Shown here: positions 34,321 through 44,640 of the stretch, piece by piece
Layout: each line of letters begins with the position of its first letter
How positions within the stretch are numbered: the stretch's first letter is position 1
NCBI GenBank assembly: GCA_037974665.1
Contig: CM075772.1
Location: 43,614,552-43,678,551 of the forward strand
Source of the DNA: Ehretia macrophylla
Lineage: Eukaryota; Streptophyta; Magnoliopsida; Boraginales; Ehretiaceae
Reading direction: 5' to 3'
Length of the DNA stretch: 64,000 nucleotides
Notes under the pieces: model-generated
Databases searched by the model: none
What the model was told of the DNA's origin: nothing
The model's input: the letters and a program-made list of their open reading frames with translations, nothing else
Translations under genes and position numbers: made by a program

Positions 34321-35290
34321 TAAGCGTTCTCAATAGAGCCCATTTTCGCCCCGTTGCAAGGTGGTATAAAGGACATCTCTAGGCATCACCTTCCCGACAA
34401 TATTCCTATGATAACATTTTGATTTTTCAAATGGTTGAAATCAGTTTAGATAGTTAAATCTTCCGGTTACATCAATAACAATTTATAATTTTCCCAATCA
34501 TTTTGACCTCTGTGTATACAGTGATGCTTCTAGATATATATGGAGGGTTTATCTAGTCCAACACGTTGTAGCTAAAATTTGTGTCTCTTCCCTTGTAACA
34601 ACCTTTTTATGGAATTCTGGGATTTGCAATTCACATCGCTCCACAAAAGACAGAAAGGAGGTTGTTGAGATATTTGTTTCGGTATCATCTATTTGGCTTC
34701 AAAACCATTTATTTCTCTATTCTCTCTCATTTTCATATTCGCTCCGCAAAAGACAATAGGGAGGTTGTTAAAAAAATGTAATCAAAGAGAAGTGAAGTTT
34801 CTCCCAAAGGTTTGATGGAATTGTTTGGGCAACAATTTATTATTTACAAATGTTTCAAGTTTGTATTTATATTTTTTCATCATAAATACTATTTATCTAT
34901 TGTTTCAAGTTTGTATTTATATTTTTCAATAGTTCAATTCACATCGTTCAGCAAAAGACAAAGAGGATGTTGTTAAATGAAGAATCTTTAAGCAAAAAAT
35001 AAAAAATAAAAAGTAAAAAATGAAAAAATTCCATGTAACTTCCCCCTATAAATACATGAAGAATGGAGAAACTATCATTCAATTTATGTTTCGTGGGCTA
35101 ATTGAGTGTAATATTTCTGAGAGTTATAAAAAATAGGGATAAGGGGAGGGGGGCATTGTGGGGTCAGACCACCACGTGAATGTAGGCAAGATATTGCATG
35201 CAATTTCCTCCTATAAATACATGACAAAGTGGAGAAAGAAAACGCAGAGAAAAGAAGTTTGAAGCGTAGCATTGGCATCAAAAGAATACG
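34321..35290 (+). promoter_or_regulatory. Lectin-gene upstream region
   Basis: No coding sequence. It has three copies of the inverted-repeat motif (34625-34666, 34736-34770, 34934-34974) and two promoter-like duplicates with CCTATAAATACATGA (about 35047 and 35212). The second TATA is 79 bp before the ATG, so it is the likely core promoter; the first appears to be a duplicated copy. I infer the repeats were copied along with the promoter. Confidence 0.55.
35212..35224 (+). promoter_or_regulatory. TATA box of lectin gene
   Basis: CCTATAAATACAT is a good plant TATA match, 79 bp upstream of the proposed ATG at 35291. A like sequence occurs at about 35045-35058. Confidence 0.55.
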
Positions 35291-36074
35291 ATGGTAAACA
35301 CAACACCCAGCTTAGTGTGGATGTGTGTATGTGTGTTTTTCTTTATGTTTCTTCATGGACTTAGTCTTTTATTACATAAACATATATTTTTTTAATTCAT
35401 CCATGACGCATTTTAATTTCATAATAGTTCCGCAAGTTGACAATTGTTTTTTACTCTTGTTGAATAACAGGTCATCAAAATACCTGCAAGGAAGCTTGAC
35501 ATCACAGATGGAGACAACCCAGCATGTTGGGAGTGGAATACCCTTCCATCGCCTCCGGGGTTCTCTCTCTCTTTCTCTCTCACGGTCACACACACACAAT
35601 GAATGAGAATAATTTCAATTGAAATGAGTAAATTAGCATCTATTACCAAGGATGGATCCAGAATTTTTCTTTAGTGGAGGCTATAATATAATTATGTGCA
35701 TGTTTATCATTGTTTGCAGAGAGGAGGTTGCTACGCTTAAAAGCGACACTGTGCTTAAAATTGGGGGCAAGATACCCCGTAGTCAGCTAAAAGAAAATTC
35801 CTCCTATACAGCATACTTTGTGTTCAAAGTTGATATCAGCTACAACGGTATCGATGAAGCATATGCTGCTGCAGGGTCTCGTAGGCAGAATCTGATTTCT
35901 CTCGCTAGGAGTCCATCAGTTCGACCTGACTTATGGTTTCAGGTTGAGCTTGGAACTTTTGACATCAATTCAGAAGGTGATGAGAACGTCCTTATAAGCT
36001 TAGCGGGGATTGATGAAAAAACTCAGAAATCTGGTCTCATTGTGAGGGCTATTGAAATTTGTCCCGCGAAATAA
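35291..36074 (+). CDS. Phloem protein 2 / Nictaba-like lectin, three exons
   Basis: Exon model: 35291-35293 (ATG alone), intron 35294-35470 (GTAAAC...AACAG), exon 35471-35559, intron 35560-35719 (GTTCTC...TGCAG), exon 35720-36074 with TAA. The phases (3, 89 and 355 bases) join to an open 148-residue protein. Near the N-terminus, DITDGDNPACWEWN gives the Trp-rich start typical of Nictaba/PP2 lectins; the C-terminal half has YTAYFVFKVD, LWFQVELGTFD and KSGLIVRAIEICP. The family binds N-glycan sugars and acts in cytosol and nucleus, often in defence; no signal peptide is seen. It is a little shorter than Nictaba. Splice sites are inferred; the second donor is weak. Confidence 0.82.
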
Positions 36075-36260
36075 TAATCGTATTGCTGTGTTAAAATGGA
36101 AACAAATGAATCCGACTGTATGTCTTTCCTTGGTGTTCTGTTTATCTCTACTAGTGTGTTAAGGGACTAGATATAGTGACCCTTTAATTATGATAATTCT
36201 ATGTATGTATGTATGAATGTGAGTGTACCCAATAAAATCAGTCGGAATAAATAAATAGCA
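36075..36260 (+). terminator. Lectin 3' UTR and poly(A) signals
   Basis: Follows the stop codon. CCCAATAAAATCAG (about 36229) and AATAAATAAATA (36247) are likely polyadenylation signals. The whole stretch is repeated in degraded form at 60917-61095 behind the dead lectin copy, which shows it belongs to the gene. Confidence 0.6.
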
Positions 36261-37373
36261 AATTTAAATATTAGTTTTGTGTTTCGCCATCATCCTTATA
36301 TAGTCTTCTATGCTTGCTTTTCCAAATTGCTTTAAATCTATTGTGAATTTTATTGATATCTATGTTGGAATTTGGTTTATTACCCGAGTGAAAATGCATT
36401 AAGTATCACACGTGTATATGTACTAGAGGGAGATAGAGTGAGTGCTGCCATTCGTGATTTGGTCTCGGTGTGAAGTATTATTCCACTCTTGAAATTGTTT
36501 GTGATTGTCATATATGTATAATTTCATTGGAGGAATCATGTGGAATTGAAAAAGAAACATGAAAGAAGCGATATTAGTTCTATTCGATCTTTTTAACTGA
36601 GAAATCCATAGTTGGCAACCTAAGACAATCTGAAAAATTAAAAAAACTGCAATTAGCTAGCAAAGGTCAAAACTAGAGATGGTAAGTTGAGAATTTTCGC
36701 GTAAACTATAACGGATAAAATGTAATATCATATATGTATAAATTAGATTATGCTAATTATCACAATCCAATGCATTGGAAAATGAGAAAGGATCACAAGG
36801 ATTCTGGGAAATTGACCATTTCTTAAATCATTCACAGGATGTTGAAGATAATAAAATAATATAATAAATTCTTCTCTAATAACTTAAAATTTTAGAAGAT
36901 GTGATCACTTGATATGGTATCAAAGTTTAGGTATCAAAATGTCATATATAGGTTCAAAAATTACCATCGTTACTCATTTAAGAAAACATTAAAACTGTTC
37001 AAGTACAATGTTCAAAAATTAATTTCACATGCACTTGTGGGGCCGTGTTGAAGATAAAAAAATAATATAATAAACTAATCTCTAATAGTTTAAACGTTTA
37101 GATAAGGTGGTCATTTAACACAGTATTACACCATCCAATACTAAAAGTTATGTGACACAACTCTCATATCGAAGGACTAAGAGCAGATATAGAATATTTT
37201 TCTTAATGATGATTAAATAATTTTAAAAATCAAAATTAGTAGAGATGTGAGATTAAGTGGTAGCAAAATGATTTAGTAGACTAAAAATTACAGAAATATT
37301 TTAAAGTATTGTGTGCGATCAATGAGGACGAGTACAGTCCCCACGACCCAAAGAGTAGATATGGTGTGACGCC
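36261..37373. other. Non-coding spacer
   Basis: No ORF. Two diverged copies of about 100 bp lie at 36838-36950 and 37040-37140 (both with GTTGAAGATAA, AATAATATAATAAA, then CACT/ACAC plus GTAT). Nothing else recognised. Confidence 0.5.
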
Positions 37374-40020
37374 CGAGACTTAGGGAATGCATACATCACT
37401 TATTGCGTACATTTTGTGCATTTTTCACTTAAAACCTTATTTTTTTGAATAGTTACTATTCACATAAAAAATTTCTTTTCCTTTTTCTGAATTTCATATT
37501 TTTTCCTTAATATTTGCTATTTTAGATGCATACATCCATTGAGTTTGCATGCATAGCATATCGGGAGCAACAGAAAAAAATTCGTAAGCGAGCGCAATGA
37601 ATAGTGAAAATTTTCTGGCATTTTCAATTTTGTTTCCACTTAAAATTCTTGTCCCATTTTGTATAAAAACTTGATCAATTTGCATTTTAACTTGACCCAA
37701 AACACCACCCATTGACTCTTTGACCTTTGACCAACTTATAAAATACATTGTCTTCATTCAATAGTGTTAAAACAAAGCAAAATCAAAGCAAAAAAGAAGC
37801 CAAAACTGTAAGCTTCATGGTTGTCTTCAAAATATTCATTTTTCATTTTATTGGTCAAATTCTTCCTAGCTTGCTCAAGGATCATCCTTAGGCCCCCAAC
37901 AAGCTTTCTTCTTCTTGCATTAAGGTGAGGGAATGCATCCATATGTGAGATTTTCCAACTCTATTTGTAAACTTTATTTTTATGATCTATTAATATATTG
38001 GCTATCTATACTTGTTTATGTTTCAAATACTTTCTATTGTGATTATAGAACATTGTTTTATAGTTAGATTACAAAGTTTATGGCTAAAAATGAAAAATGT
38101 AGGTTGAAGAAGACGATGAATAGTAAAAAATGTGAATAGTAAACCCTTGTTGTGATTTTTGTTCCGAATTGTGTTTGTTTAGGTGCTAGAAATTTTATAA
38201 TGCTTAAATGTATGATTTAATTGGGTTGTACTTTGAAAAAATTATGAAATTAGCCTTGAATTGCAAATGGGACGTTTTGACCAAGTGTGGAATTTGCTCA
38301 GTTGGAGTGTTGGCATTGTCTTGGGAGGTCATAGAAGTACTTTTGGTGTGGTTAAGGCATTAATTGGGTGATTGGTTAATGTAGTTGTAGTACAAATCAA
38401 CTAAGGAGTCAAATGGAGTTTTGTGGTTGTTGTGGTTTAAAACGGGTTTTCTTTGCATTTAAATGGATCATAATGTGGATTGGTTTGAGTGTTGAAATCG
38501 GATTTCTAGTTTCATAGCTCGTTGGGATGTGATAGTTTGAGAAAGTTCGAGAAATGAATAGTATTCTATTGAGTTTTGTGACTTTAGCTCAATTGATGGT
38601 TTTACTACTTGCATTAGGTGCCATAAGTGTTACAGTTGCTAGATTGATGCCCAAATTGAGTAGATTGTGATTAGAGTTTGTTATGGTTGGTTTGAATATA
38701 AAAGGGCTTTCTTGGTGGTGTTGGCCGTAAATGGGTGATGATGCTTTGGATAGCTTAGTTGTGGTTCGAAAGTGAATGTGAAGTAGATAGAATGCTTTTA
38801 GTGCGTTTCTGTGATTATATGGCACATTTTGAAGTTATGGGGTGTAAAGGGGTTTTAAGGTGAAAATGGTTAAAGTTGAATGTTCATAGGTTAAAAGGAG
38901 TTCCTAGAGTATTATTAGGATGATTGAATGATTAGAATGTGGTTTACATGGCTTTGGTTAATATAAGATTGAAGTGGGCTAAGGGACTACTTGGGGCTTA
39001 AGGTTAGACTTGGGTTAAAGTGTGGTTTCACGTGGTTGAAAGGTGCCGTAAGATGTTTGGGAGTGATTAGTATGGTTGAATTTGGGATTGGACGCCTTAG
39101 GTGTTGGTGTGTTACTTATATGAGACTTTGATGTTAATATCTAATATCTTGTTGATTACTTGTTATTAGGTGTTTAATTATGTTGTATTCATTTCTAAAT
39201 TTATAAATCTTATGTGATTTGCTAGCTTTGGTGCAAAGGGAGTAGATACGAGTATTCGTGGCTTTCGAGGTGAGGGATGCATTTATATTTGCATTTATAA
39301 TTATTGCTAAACGTATGTAATTCAATGTTTAAGTAAGGTATAGTGCTATAATGAATAGATGATAAGTACTACAGTATTTTCTAAGTGTATATACATGTAC
39401 TCTAGCCTTATTATGATTTGTTAGTTAAAGTTGCATTTAGTTACATAAAGAAAATGAATTGAATAGTTGTTAATAAAGTTATAGTCTAGTCGAAGTATGT
39501 TAACTAATTGTTATTGCTTGAATTGAATGTGGTTAAATGCTACTTGATTGAATCAAGGAAAAGTGTTAATAATATGCTAAAGTATGATTTTAAATAAAAT
39601 TGGGTGAGTTAAGGTACTAATTGGATTAGCTTTGGAAAGTGAAATGCATGTCTGCTTAACTTATATTGAATTATTATGGTTGAATTTCCGATGTATTGTC
39701 TAATTATCGTACTTGTGTTGTTATGTGCCCGTTTATGTGTTATTGTATTATATGGTTATCTTGCGGTTTCTTGTGTCACCTTGTAAATTCTCGTGGGCTC
39801 TCGTGTTACCTTGTGAATTCTCGCGTTCGTGTCAGGTTGCGCAACCTTTTGGGCATGGTCGACAGTTCAACTCCGGGCAGCATCGGGCTATCGGTCTAGC
39901 TCGCCTACTACAGTTCCCAATCCCTCTCGCTAGGGTATAATCTTCTACCTCAGAGGTTTGGCCACCTCGTTGGAGCATAAAGATCTACCCTAGGAGAGTA
40001 GATTCGTATATCTTGCTCGT
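37374..40020 (+). mobile_element. Tekay-like LTR fragment, opposite orientation
   Basis: Begins TGTGACGCCCGAGACTTAGG, like the element-sense start of the Tekay LTR (TGTGAGGCCCGACAATTC). Near its end, 39835-39990 resembles the reverse complement of 20480-20650 (GGTTGCGCAACCTTTT, GCATCGGGCT, CTACCTCAG). It is a different, more diverged subfamily from the element at 6764-22071. No coding region and no PBS; it breaks off near 40020. ORFs in it (38589-38825, 39696-39940) have no domain. Confidence 0.6.
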
Positions 40021-40397
40021 GCTCGTGGTCACAAAGATCTCCACAAATAAAGCATTTCATTTCACATCTCATAAGCAAATACAACAAAAGTCACCTTCAC
40101 GGGTGGAGTTAGGCTATGCAATGTTCCAATATCTACAAAAAATAGTATTTTCTAAAGTATTGAGATATTTATGTTCTAAGCTAACTTTATCCCTAATATC
40201 AGAAAAGATTTTAGCGATAACATGGTCCTTTGTTTGCAGAGTGGCTCCAACGACTTTTCCATTACATTACGCTTTAACAAAATTCAAGTCAAAATTAAAT
40301 AAAAATTCAAATGCTTGTTATAGCGAAATTTTAGACAACATCAAAATTCAAATGTTCGCAATAACAAATTTCAAGTGCAAATGGGATTCATTAATTT
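40021..40397. other. Non-coding target of TRIM insertion
   Basis: An ORF of 129 codons (40013-40402, plus) ends in the TRIM and has no known domain. I do not call it a gene. Low-complexity, AT-rich sequence. Confidence 0.4.
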
Positions 40398-40948
40398 TGT
40401 AATATCCCACATCGATGGAACATAGTCTTTGTGAATAGTTTATAAGTAGATGTTCTGGGTATAAGGAATAACTTAGATTAACTATTTTGGACTAGTAGAA
40501 AAAAAGCCAAAGTAGTTGTTTTTAATGCCTAAAACACTAGTCGCGCTTACAGGCCTGAGGGTCTGGGGGTGATAGAATGGTATTCAGAGCAGGTCATTAA
40601 CCAGTGCGGAAGCTAAGTTCTATGTAGGGCAAAGTGCTATACCTAGAAGGCTGGTGAAAACTACCTCTTGAACCTGTAGGAGCCACTTCTAAATCCTACA
40701 CAATCTGATTGGTCCTGGGTATGTATGCCTTTAATGAGGACGTCAGGTCCTTAACTGGGGTGTGTGTAATATCCCACATCGGTAAAATATAATATTTGTG
40801 AATGATTTATAAGGGGGTGTTGTGGGTATAAGGTAGTAAATTGGGTTAACCATTTCGGGCCAGTAGAAAAGAGGCTCAAGTAGTTGTTTCTTATGCCTAC
40901 AACACCAGTCTCGCCTGAGAGTCCGGGTTCTCGGCTCGAAGTGTGACA
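40398..40948 (+). mobile_element. TRIM element with TSD AATTT
   Basis: Terminal-repeat retrotransposon in miniature: LTRs 40398-40574 (177 bp) and 40765-40948 (184 bp) that start TGTAATATCCCACATCG. A primer site lies at 40579 (TGGTATTCAGAGC, tRNA-iMet type), there is a 190-bp internal region without coding capacity, and a purine-rich CTGGGGTGTG before the second LTR. Perfect TSD AATTT at 40393-40397 and 40949-40953. No 5S rRNA-like part was seen, so this does not look like Cassandra. Confidence 0.88.
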
Positions 40949-41030
40949 AATTTGATAACCAAAAATTATTAAACTATTCTGGGCTCGGGGTGTGACAAAT
41001 TTGATAACCAAAGATCATTAAACTAAAATT
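40933..41030. repeat. 49-bp tandem duplication at TRIM end
   Basis: GGCTCG...GTGTGACAAATTTGATAACC occurs at 40933 and again at 40982. It duplicates the last bases of the TRIM LTR with the TSD and flank. The second copy keeps a sequence nearer to the first LTR (CTCGGGGTGTGACA). Confidence 0.85.
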
Positions 41031-41394
41031 AAAATTTATGAACACAAATTTGAATTTTTTAAATGAGTTCCCTATGATAGTAAAAAATGAAACTAGGCTC
41101 CTATATATATTACAAAGTCAAAAAATATCAAACTTACATCTAAGCTCGTATCGACGTACTAAAAGAAATTACAAACTGGAAATGGACCATATGCTTCATA
41201 ATGTGCCATTCACATACCCATGTGCTTGTTGTATCTTATATGAAAACGTTATTTTTGTGAAGAATCATGGGGTGTCGTCTTAAAACCAATTGGTGCCAAG
41301 TGGAGTAATCCAAGATCTTATTAAGTAGTCTAAGAGTTTATGATTTTTCTATGTGGGACAAGCGTATATTCTAACACTCTCTTTCACGTGTGAC

Positions 41395-41640
41395 CTGATT
41401 TGAGAGGGGTCACATGTGAAAGATTGAACACGCATAGACCTTATTTTGAGATGGTCACACTTGGAAGATTGAATACATGTGAACCGAATTTTTGAGATGG
41501 GTCACACATGGAAGATTGAACACACATGTGGTAGATAACACATGTGGAAGATTGAAAGTGCGTAGACTATGCACACACAAAGATTGAAGACAAGTAGACC
41601 TGATTTGAGATGGGTCACACGCGGAAGATGAATAAGACTA
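41395..41640. repeat. Degenerate tandem array in gag-only copia
   Basis: Repeats of a unit like GATGGGTCACACATGGAAGATTGAACACACATG, five or six copies of 40-50 bp. They lie between gag and the 3' LTR. Confidence 0.7.
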
Positions 41641-42141
41641 GACCATGGGCCTAGCTCTGATTCCATGTGAAGATAACTGGGTCTTGTAGTGATCATGAGA
41701 GCTTGTCCAGTCTTGTTCAGTCATATCCAGTTGTTCCCACAAACCTTTCATCTGAGAGTAAAATTCAGAGATACGTTGTCCAGGGAGTTGTTTTAGATGA
41801 CGAATCTCAAGCTCAAGTTGATAACGACGAGCAAATTCAGTCTGTAAATATGTATATTGAAGGGTATCCCAGATCTTCTTTGCAGAATCAGAATCGGATA
41901 AAGTCATACCAATAGATTTAGAGCAATTTATACGAATCAAGGCAATAATAAAATGATTGGTTTGTTCCCAATCAGAAATTTTCTTGACATCTGCAGTAGG
42001 CTTTGCAGATTCTCCATTAACGATAGTCCACAGTCCAAAACCATTCAAGATAGATATCATAGCACGTGACCAATATAGCCAATTAGTACCATCAAACTCA
42101 ATGTTGATAGTGCTGAGAGAAAATTTATCACTAGATGCCAT
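41638..42141 (-). CDS. Copia gag (intact ORF of 167 codons)
   Basis: Starts at ATG 42139-42141 with a copia-type N-terminus (FDGTNWLYWSRAMISIL), then a UBN2-like region (IWDTLQYTYLQTEFARRYQL, PGQRISEFYSQMKGLWEQL). It has no stop until 41638, making it one of two unbroken copia ORFs here. No zinc knuckle is present. The C-terminal end reads across a PBS-like TCTGATTCCATGTGAAG (about 41655-41673), so the natural C-terminus may be lost. It may still be translated; nothing shows that it is. Confidence 0.7.
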   Translation of the reverse strand: MASSDKFSLSTINIEFDGTNWLYWSRAMISILNGFGLWTIVNGESAKPTADVKKISDWEQTNHFIIALIRINCSKSIGMTLSDSDSAKKIWDTLQYTYLQTEFARRYQLELEIRHLKQLPGQRISEFYSQMKGLWEQLDMTEQDWTSSHDHYKTQLSSHGIRARPMV

Positions 42142-42756
42142 GATTACAAAAAAAAGAATAATAGAATCTGCAACCCAAAGGAAATAAAAAAAAATGAATT
42201 GATTATGCTGATATTAATAAGGCATCCACAAAGAAGTCAACAAAATTGGCTTGTCCAGTGTTCAACACGAACGAGACGAAGATAGCAACGTTAAAACTTA
42301 TTGGCAGCACATGAATCGGGCACAGCGGCGGACAAGATCTGAAGGTTGTGTTTTTTTTTTGGAAAGATTGGAGACTTGTGCGGTAACAGAGAAAAAAAAA
42401 CAAAAGGAAACCTACGACAGTGTATTATCGGCGGTTCAATTAGCGGCAGCCACGGATCGTAAATGGCTTATCGTGAGAGGATAATCACGATGACAAGAGC
42501 TTAAAGCTCTGAAACCATGTGAAGAATCATGGGGTTCCATCTTAAAACTAATTGGTGCCAAGTGGAGTAGCCCAAGCTCTTATTAAGTGGTCTAAGAGTT
42601 TATGATTTTTCTATGTGGACAAGCGTATATTTTAACACTAATATAATTACATACAATTCCATTTACATCTTCACTTAAAATTTTTTTATGAATGTGTTTG
42701 TCTAGTCGACACGCCAAAATAACTAACTTTGATATTTTTTCCTCTTCTTTTGGCAT

Positions 42757-42770
42757 ATCAAATAAGCATA
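42757..42770. repeat. LINE target-site duplication, left
   Basis: ATCAAATAAGCATA, repeated exactly at 43910-43923. These 14 bp flank the LINE fragment. Confidence 0.9.
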
Positions 42771-42771
42771 C

Positions 42772-42810
42772 ATACACACACACACACACACAAATAGATA
42801 TATATATATA
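42772..42810. repeat. (CA)n-(TA)n microsatellite tail
   Basis: About ten CA units then (TA)n, between the LINE 3' UTR and its TSD. Confidence 0.9.
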
Positions 42811-43055
42811 AAGAGGGACAGTGCCCTCCGAAATTTTATTAATACCAAAAAAGGTTACAAAAACGAAAGGGGACATATAGTCTAACCTTTGTGGGAGGAT
42901 GGGAGACTTACATGCCCAATCATCCATCTATTCTAAAAGGAGTACACACACTCCTTTTTAGAAAGACCTATAAAGAAATTAAATCTAGAAAACAAATTAC
43001 AACCTAATCCTATGTCAGACCCTAAAACAAAGCAATCCAAGCTTATCTATCTTGA

Positions 43056-43560
43056 TCATTCCTTGAAGCTCTTGTGGTCTATTGCATCATGCAGTATAGT
43101 GGCATACAATGTTTTAGCTCCCAAATTAGCAAGATAGTCAGTCGGTTGATTACCTTCATGGAGGATGTGAGTTAGAGTCCCATTGCAAGCATTCAGATAT
43201 CTTCTTGCTCTCCTTAGTTCCTGTGTAATATTCCATGAACCTTGTTTCTTCCTGCATACAAACTGAACTCCACTTAAAGAATCCATTTATGTCCAAACAT
43301 TATAAAAGCCCAAATCTAAACACAATAGACCGTAGTTAAGAGCAAGTAACTCAACTTTTATATCAAATTGAGTGGAGAAAGGCACATAGAAACATCTAAG
43401 CAAGTTGCCTTTACTGTCTCGAATAATACATCCTCATCCTGCTAGCTTTGATTGAACTTGAATACTTCCATCAACATTAAGCTTCACATAATTGGAAATA
43501 GGTTGAACTTGAATACTTCCATCAACATTAAGCTTCACATAATTGGAAATAGGTTTTAGC
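43056..43560 (-). pseudogene. LINE RNase H domain (broken)
   Basis: Minus strand. VKLNVDGSIQVQ opens the domain (and is duplicated in frame, see 43452). The end includes THILHEGNQPTDYLANLG, the common C-terminal block of plant L1 RNase H. Stops break the middle. The stretch 43056-43286 is open for 76 codons but begins within the domain. Confidence 0.82.
43452..43553. repeat. 51-bp exact tandem duplication
   Basis: TTGAACTTGAATACTTCC ... GGAAATAGG repeated at 43452 and 43503 with no differences seen. 51 bp is 17 codons, so the reading frame of the RNase H start is kept. Confidence 0.95.
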
Positions 43561-43643
43561 CATCGAACCACTTTAATTTCTTTCCTTTTCTTCCCAAAAA
43601 CAGTACAATTGAAATGTTCAGAAATAGAGATATCACCCTTCCA

Positions 43644-43907
43644 TTACTTCCATTTAATAAGGCCAACTTGATTTAATTGGTACACAAGATTACACACTTT
43701 CCAGATAACTTTCTGCCCATACATCTTCATGTTTAAATTTCTAGAAACATTTCTTGCTTCCCAAAGAAACCAAATGATATATGAAGGAATCATGATTCTC
43801 ACATGACCTTTACAAATGAAGTCTCCGAAAAATAACCAAGTAGAAAGCCAGTGAGAAAATTCAGAGGAGTTAGGGCTATTAACTCCAAACGTATTAACAA
43901 AGAACAT
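43644..43907 (-). pseudogene. LINE zf-RVT-side segment
   Basis: An 87-codon ORF on the minus strand with SSEFSHWLSTWLFFG and IPSYIIWFLWEARN, the common sequence between zf-RVT and RNase H in plant L1 proteins. It starts at the truncation point beside the TSD. Confidence 0.78.
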
Positions 43908-43923
43908 CCATCAAATAAGCATA

Positions 43924-44422
43924 TATATAGAACATGGTAAATTTAAGCATGCATATAGAACATAGTAAATTTATTATCAAAACGTGGTGATAAATGGGTA
44001 ATACAATCCATATTGTAATTTTAAGGCATTATATTAGCTTTTACTTGAATATCAATATCTAAATGCTTATAGATCCTCAAAAGTAGATATATTGATTCTA
44101 TACCCATGTTTGTGTGTTAGTATACAAGAGTAATAATGAAAATAATTTTTATATTATGACATGATTAATCTTTTATTATTGTAGTATAAAAAATAAGAAT
44201 AAATATTAACATAATTGTAAATAACATAAATGTGATAAACAATAATAGTAATAAAAATAATACTTATTATTATTATTATTATTACTATTTTATTTCTAGT
44301 TTTATTTTTATTTTAGTTCATTTATTATCAATAACTTTTCTTTTTTTTGGTAAAATATTATCAATAACATTACTTGTTATTATTCTTTTGTTATAATGAT
44401 TATTATTATTTTATTACATTAC

Positions 44423-44464
<42 letters not shown>

Positions 44465-44640
44465 GTCTATTTTTATTATTTTTAATTATTATTAATAATA
44501 TTCTTTATTATTATTGTTATTCTTTTTTTTATTATTTTTAGTTATTATTACTATTCTTTATTCTTATTATATTATATTTTTTCTTTTTAATTATTATTAC
44601 TATTACTGTTATTATTATTATTATTATTGAATGATTGAAG
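43924..44640. repeat. AT-rich spacer with ATT/TTA microsatellite
   Basis: No gene. Interrupted TTA/ATT trinucleotide runs at about 44262-44290, 44424-44464 and 44609-44629. Reading frames here (for example 44538-44774) are artefacts of the repeat. Confidence 0.85.

Larger units (their letters stand above)
41256..42637 (-). mobile_element. Gag-only copia (TR-GAG-like), short LTRs
   Basis: LTRs 41256-41376 and 42518-42637 (about 120 bp; TGTGAAGAATCATGGGG ... CTAACA/TTAACA). Next to the right LTR, GCTCTGAAACCA complements a tRNA-iMet-type primer site, so the element is on the minus strand. A purine-rich tract (GTGAAAGAGAG, minus) abuts the left LTR. The internal 1.1 kb encodes gag only; no protease, integrase or RT is seen. 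I could not find a clear TSD (ATTTT vs CTAAT). Confidence 0.72.
42771..43909 (-). mobile_element. L1-type LINE, 5'-truncated, with RNase H
   Basis: Minus strand, flanked by a perfect 14-bp TSD. The 5'-truncated end is at right. It holds a zf-RVT-side segment (43644-43907) and an RNase H (43056-43560), then a 3' UTR with AATAAAATTT. The element's 3' tail adjoining the TSD is not poly(A) but a TA tract and then a (TG)n tract (plus strand 42771-42810). Confidence 0.85.

Noticed and set aside
34621-34975. CRISPR-like spaced repeats in the lectin promoter
   Set aside because: Only three irregularly spaced, diverged copies in a plant genome; they fit duplicated promoter sequence.
35372-35649. Minus-strand ORFs with Arg-Glu repeats opposite the lectin gene
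   Set aside because: They come from the (CT)n repeat of lectin intron 2 and have no domain.
40013-40402. 129-codon plus-strand ORF
   Set aside because: AT-rich, no domain, and its end lies in the TRIM; likely chance.
40398-40948. Cassandra-type TRIM with 5S rRNA in its LTR
   Set aside because: No 5S-like internal promoter blocks could be recognised in either LTR.
42203-42484. Overlapping ORFs between copia gag and its 5' LTR
   Set aside because: They sit in the untranslated leader of the minus-strand element and match nothing known.
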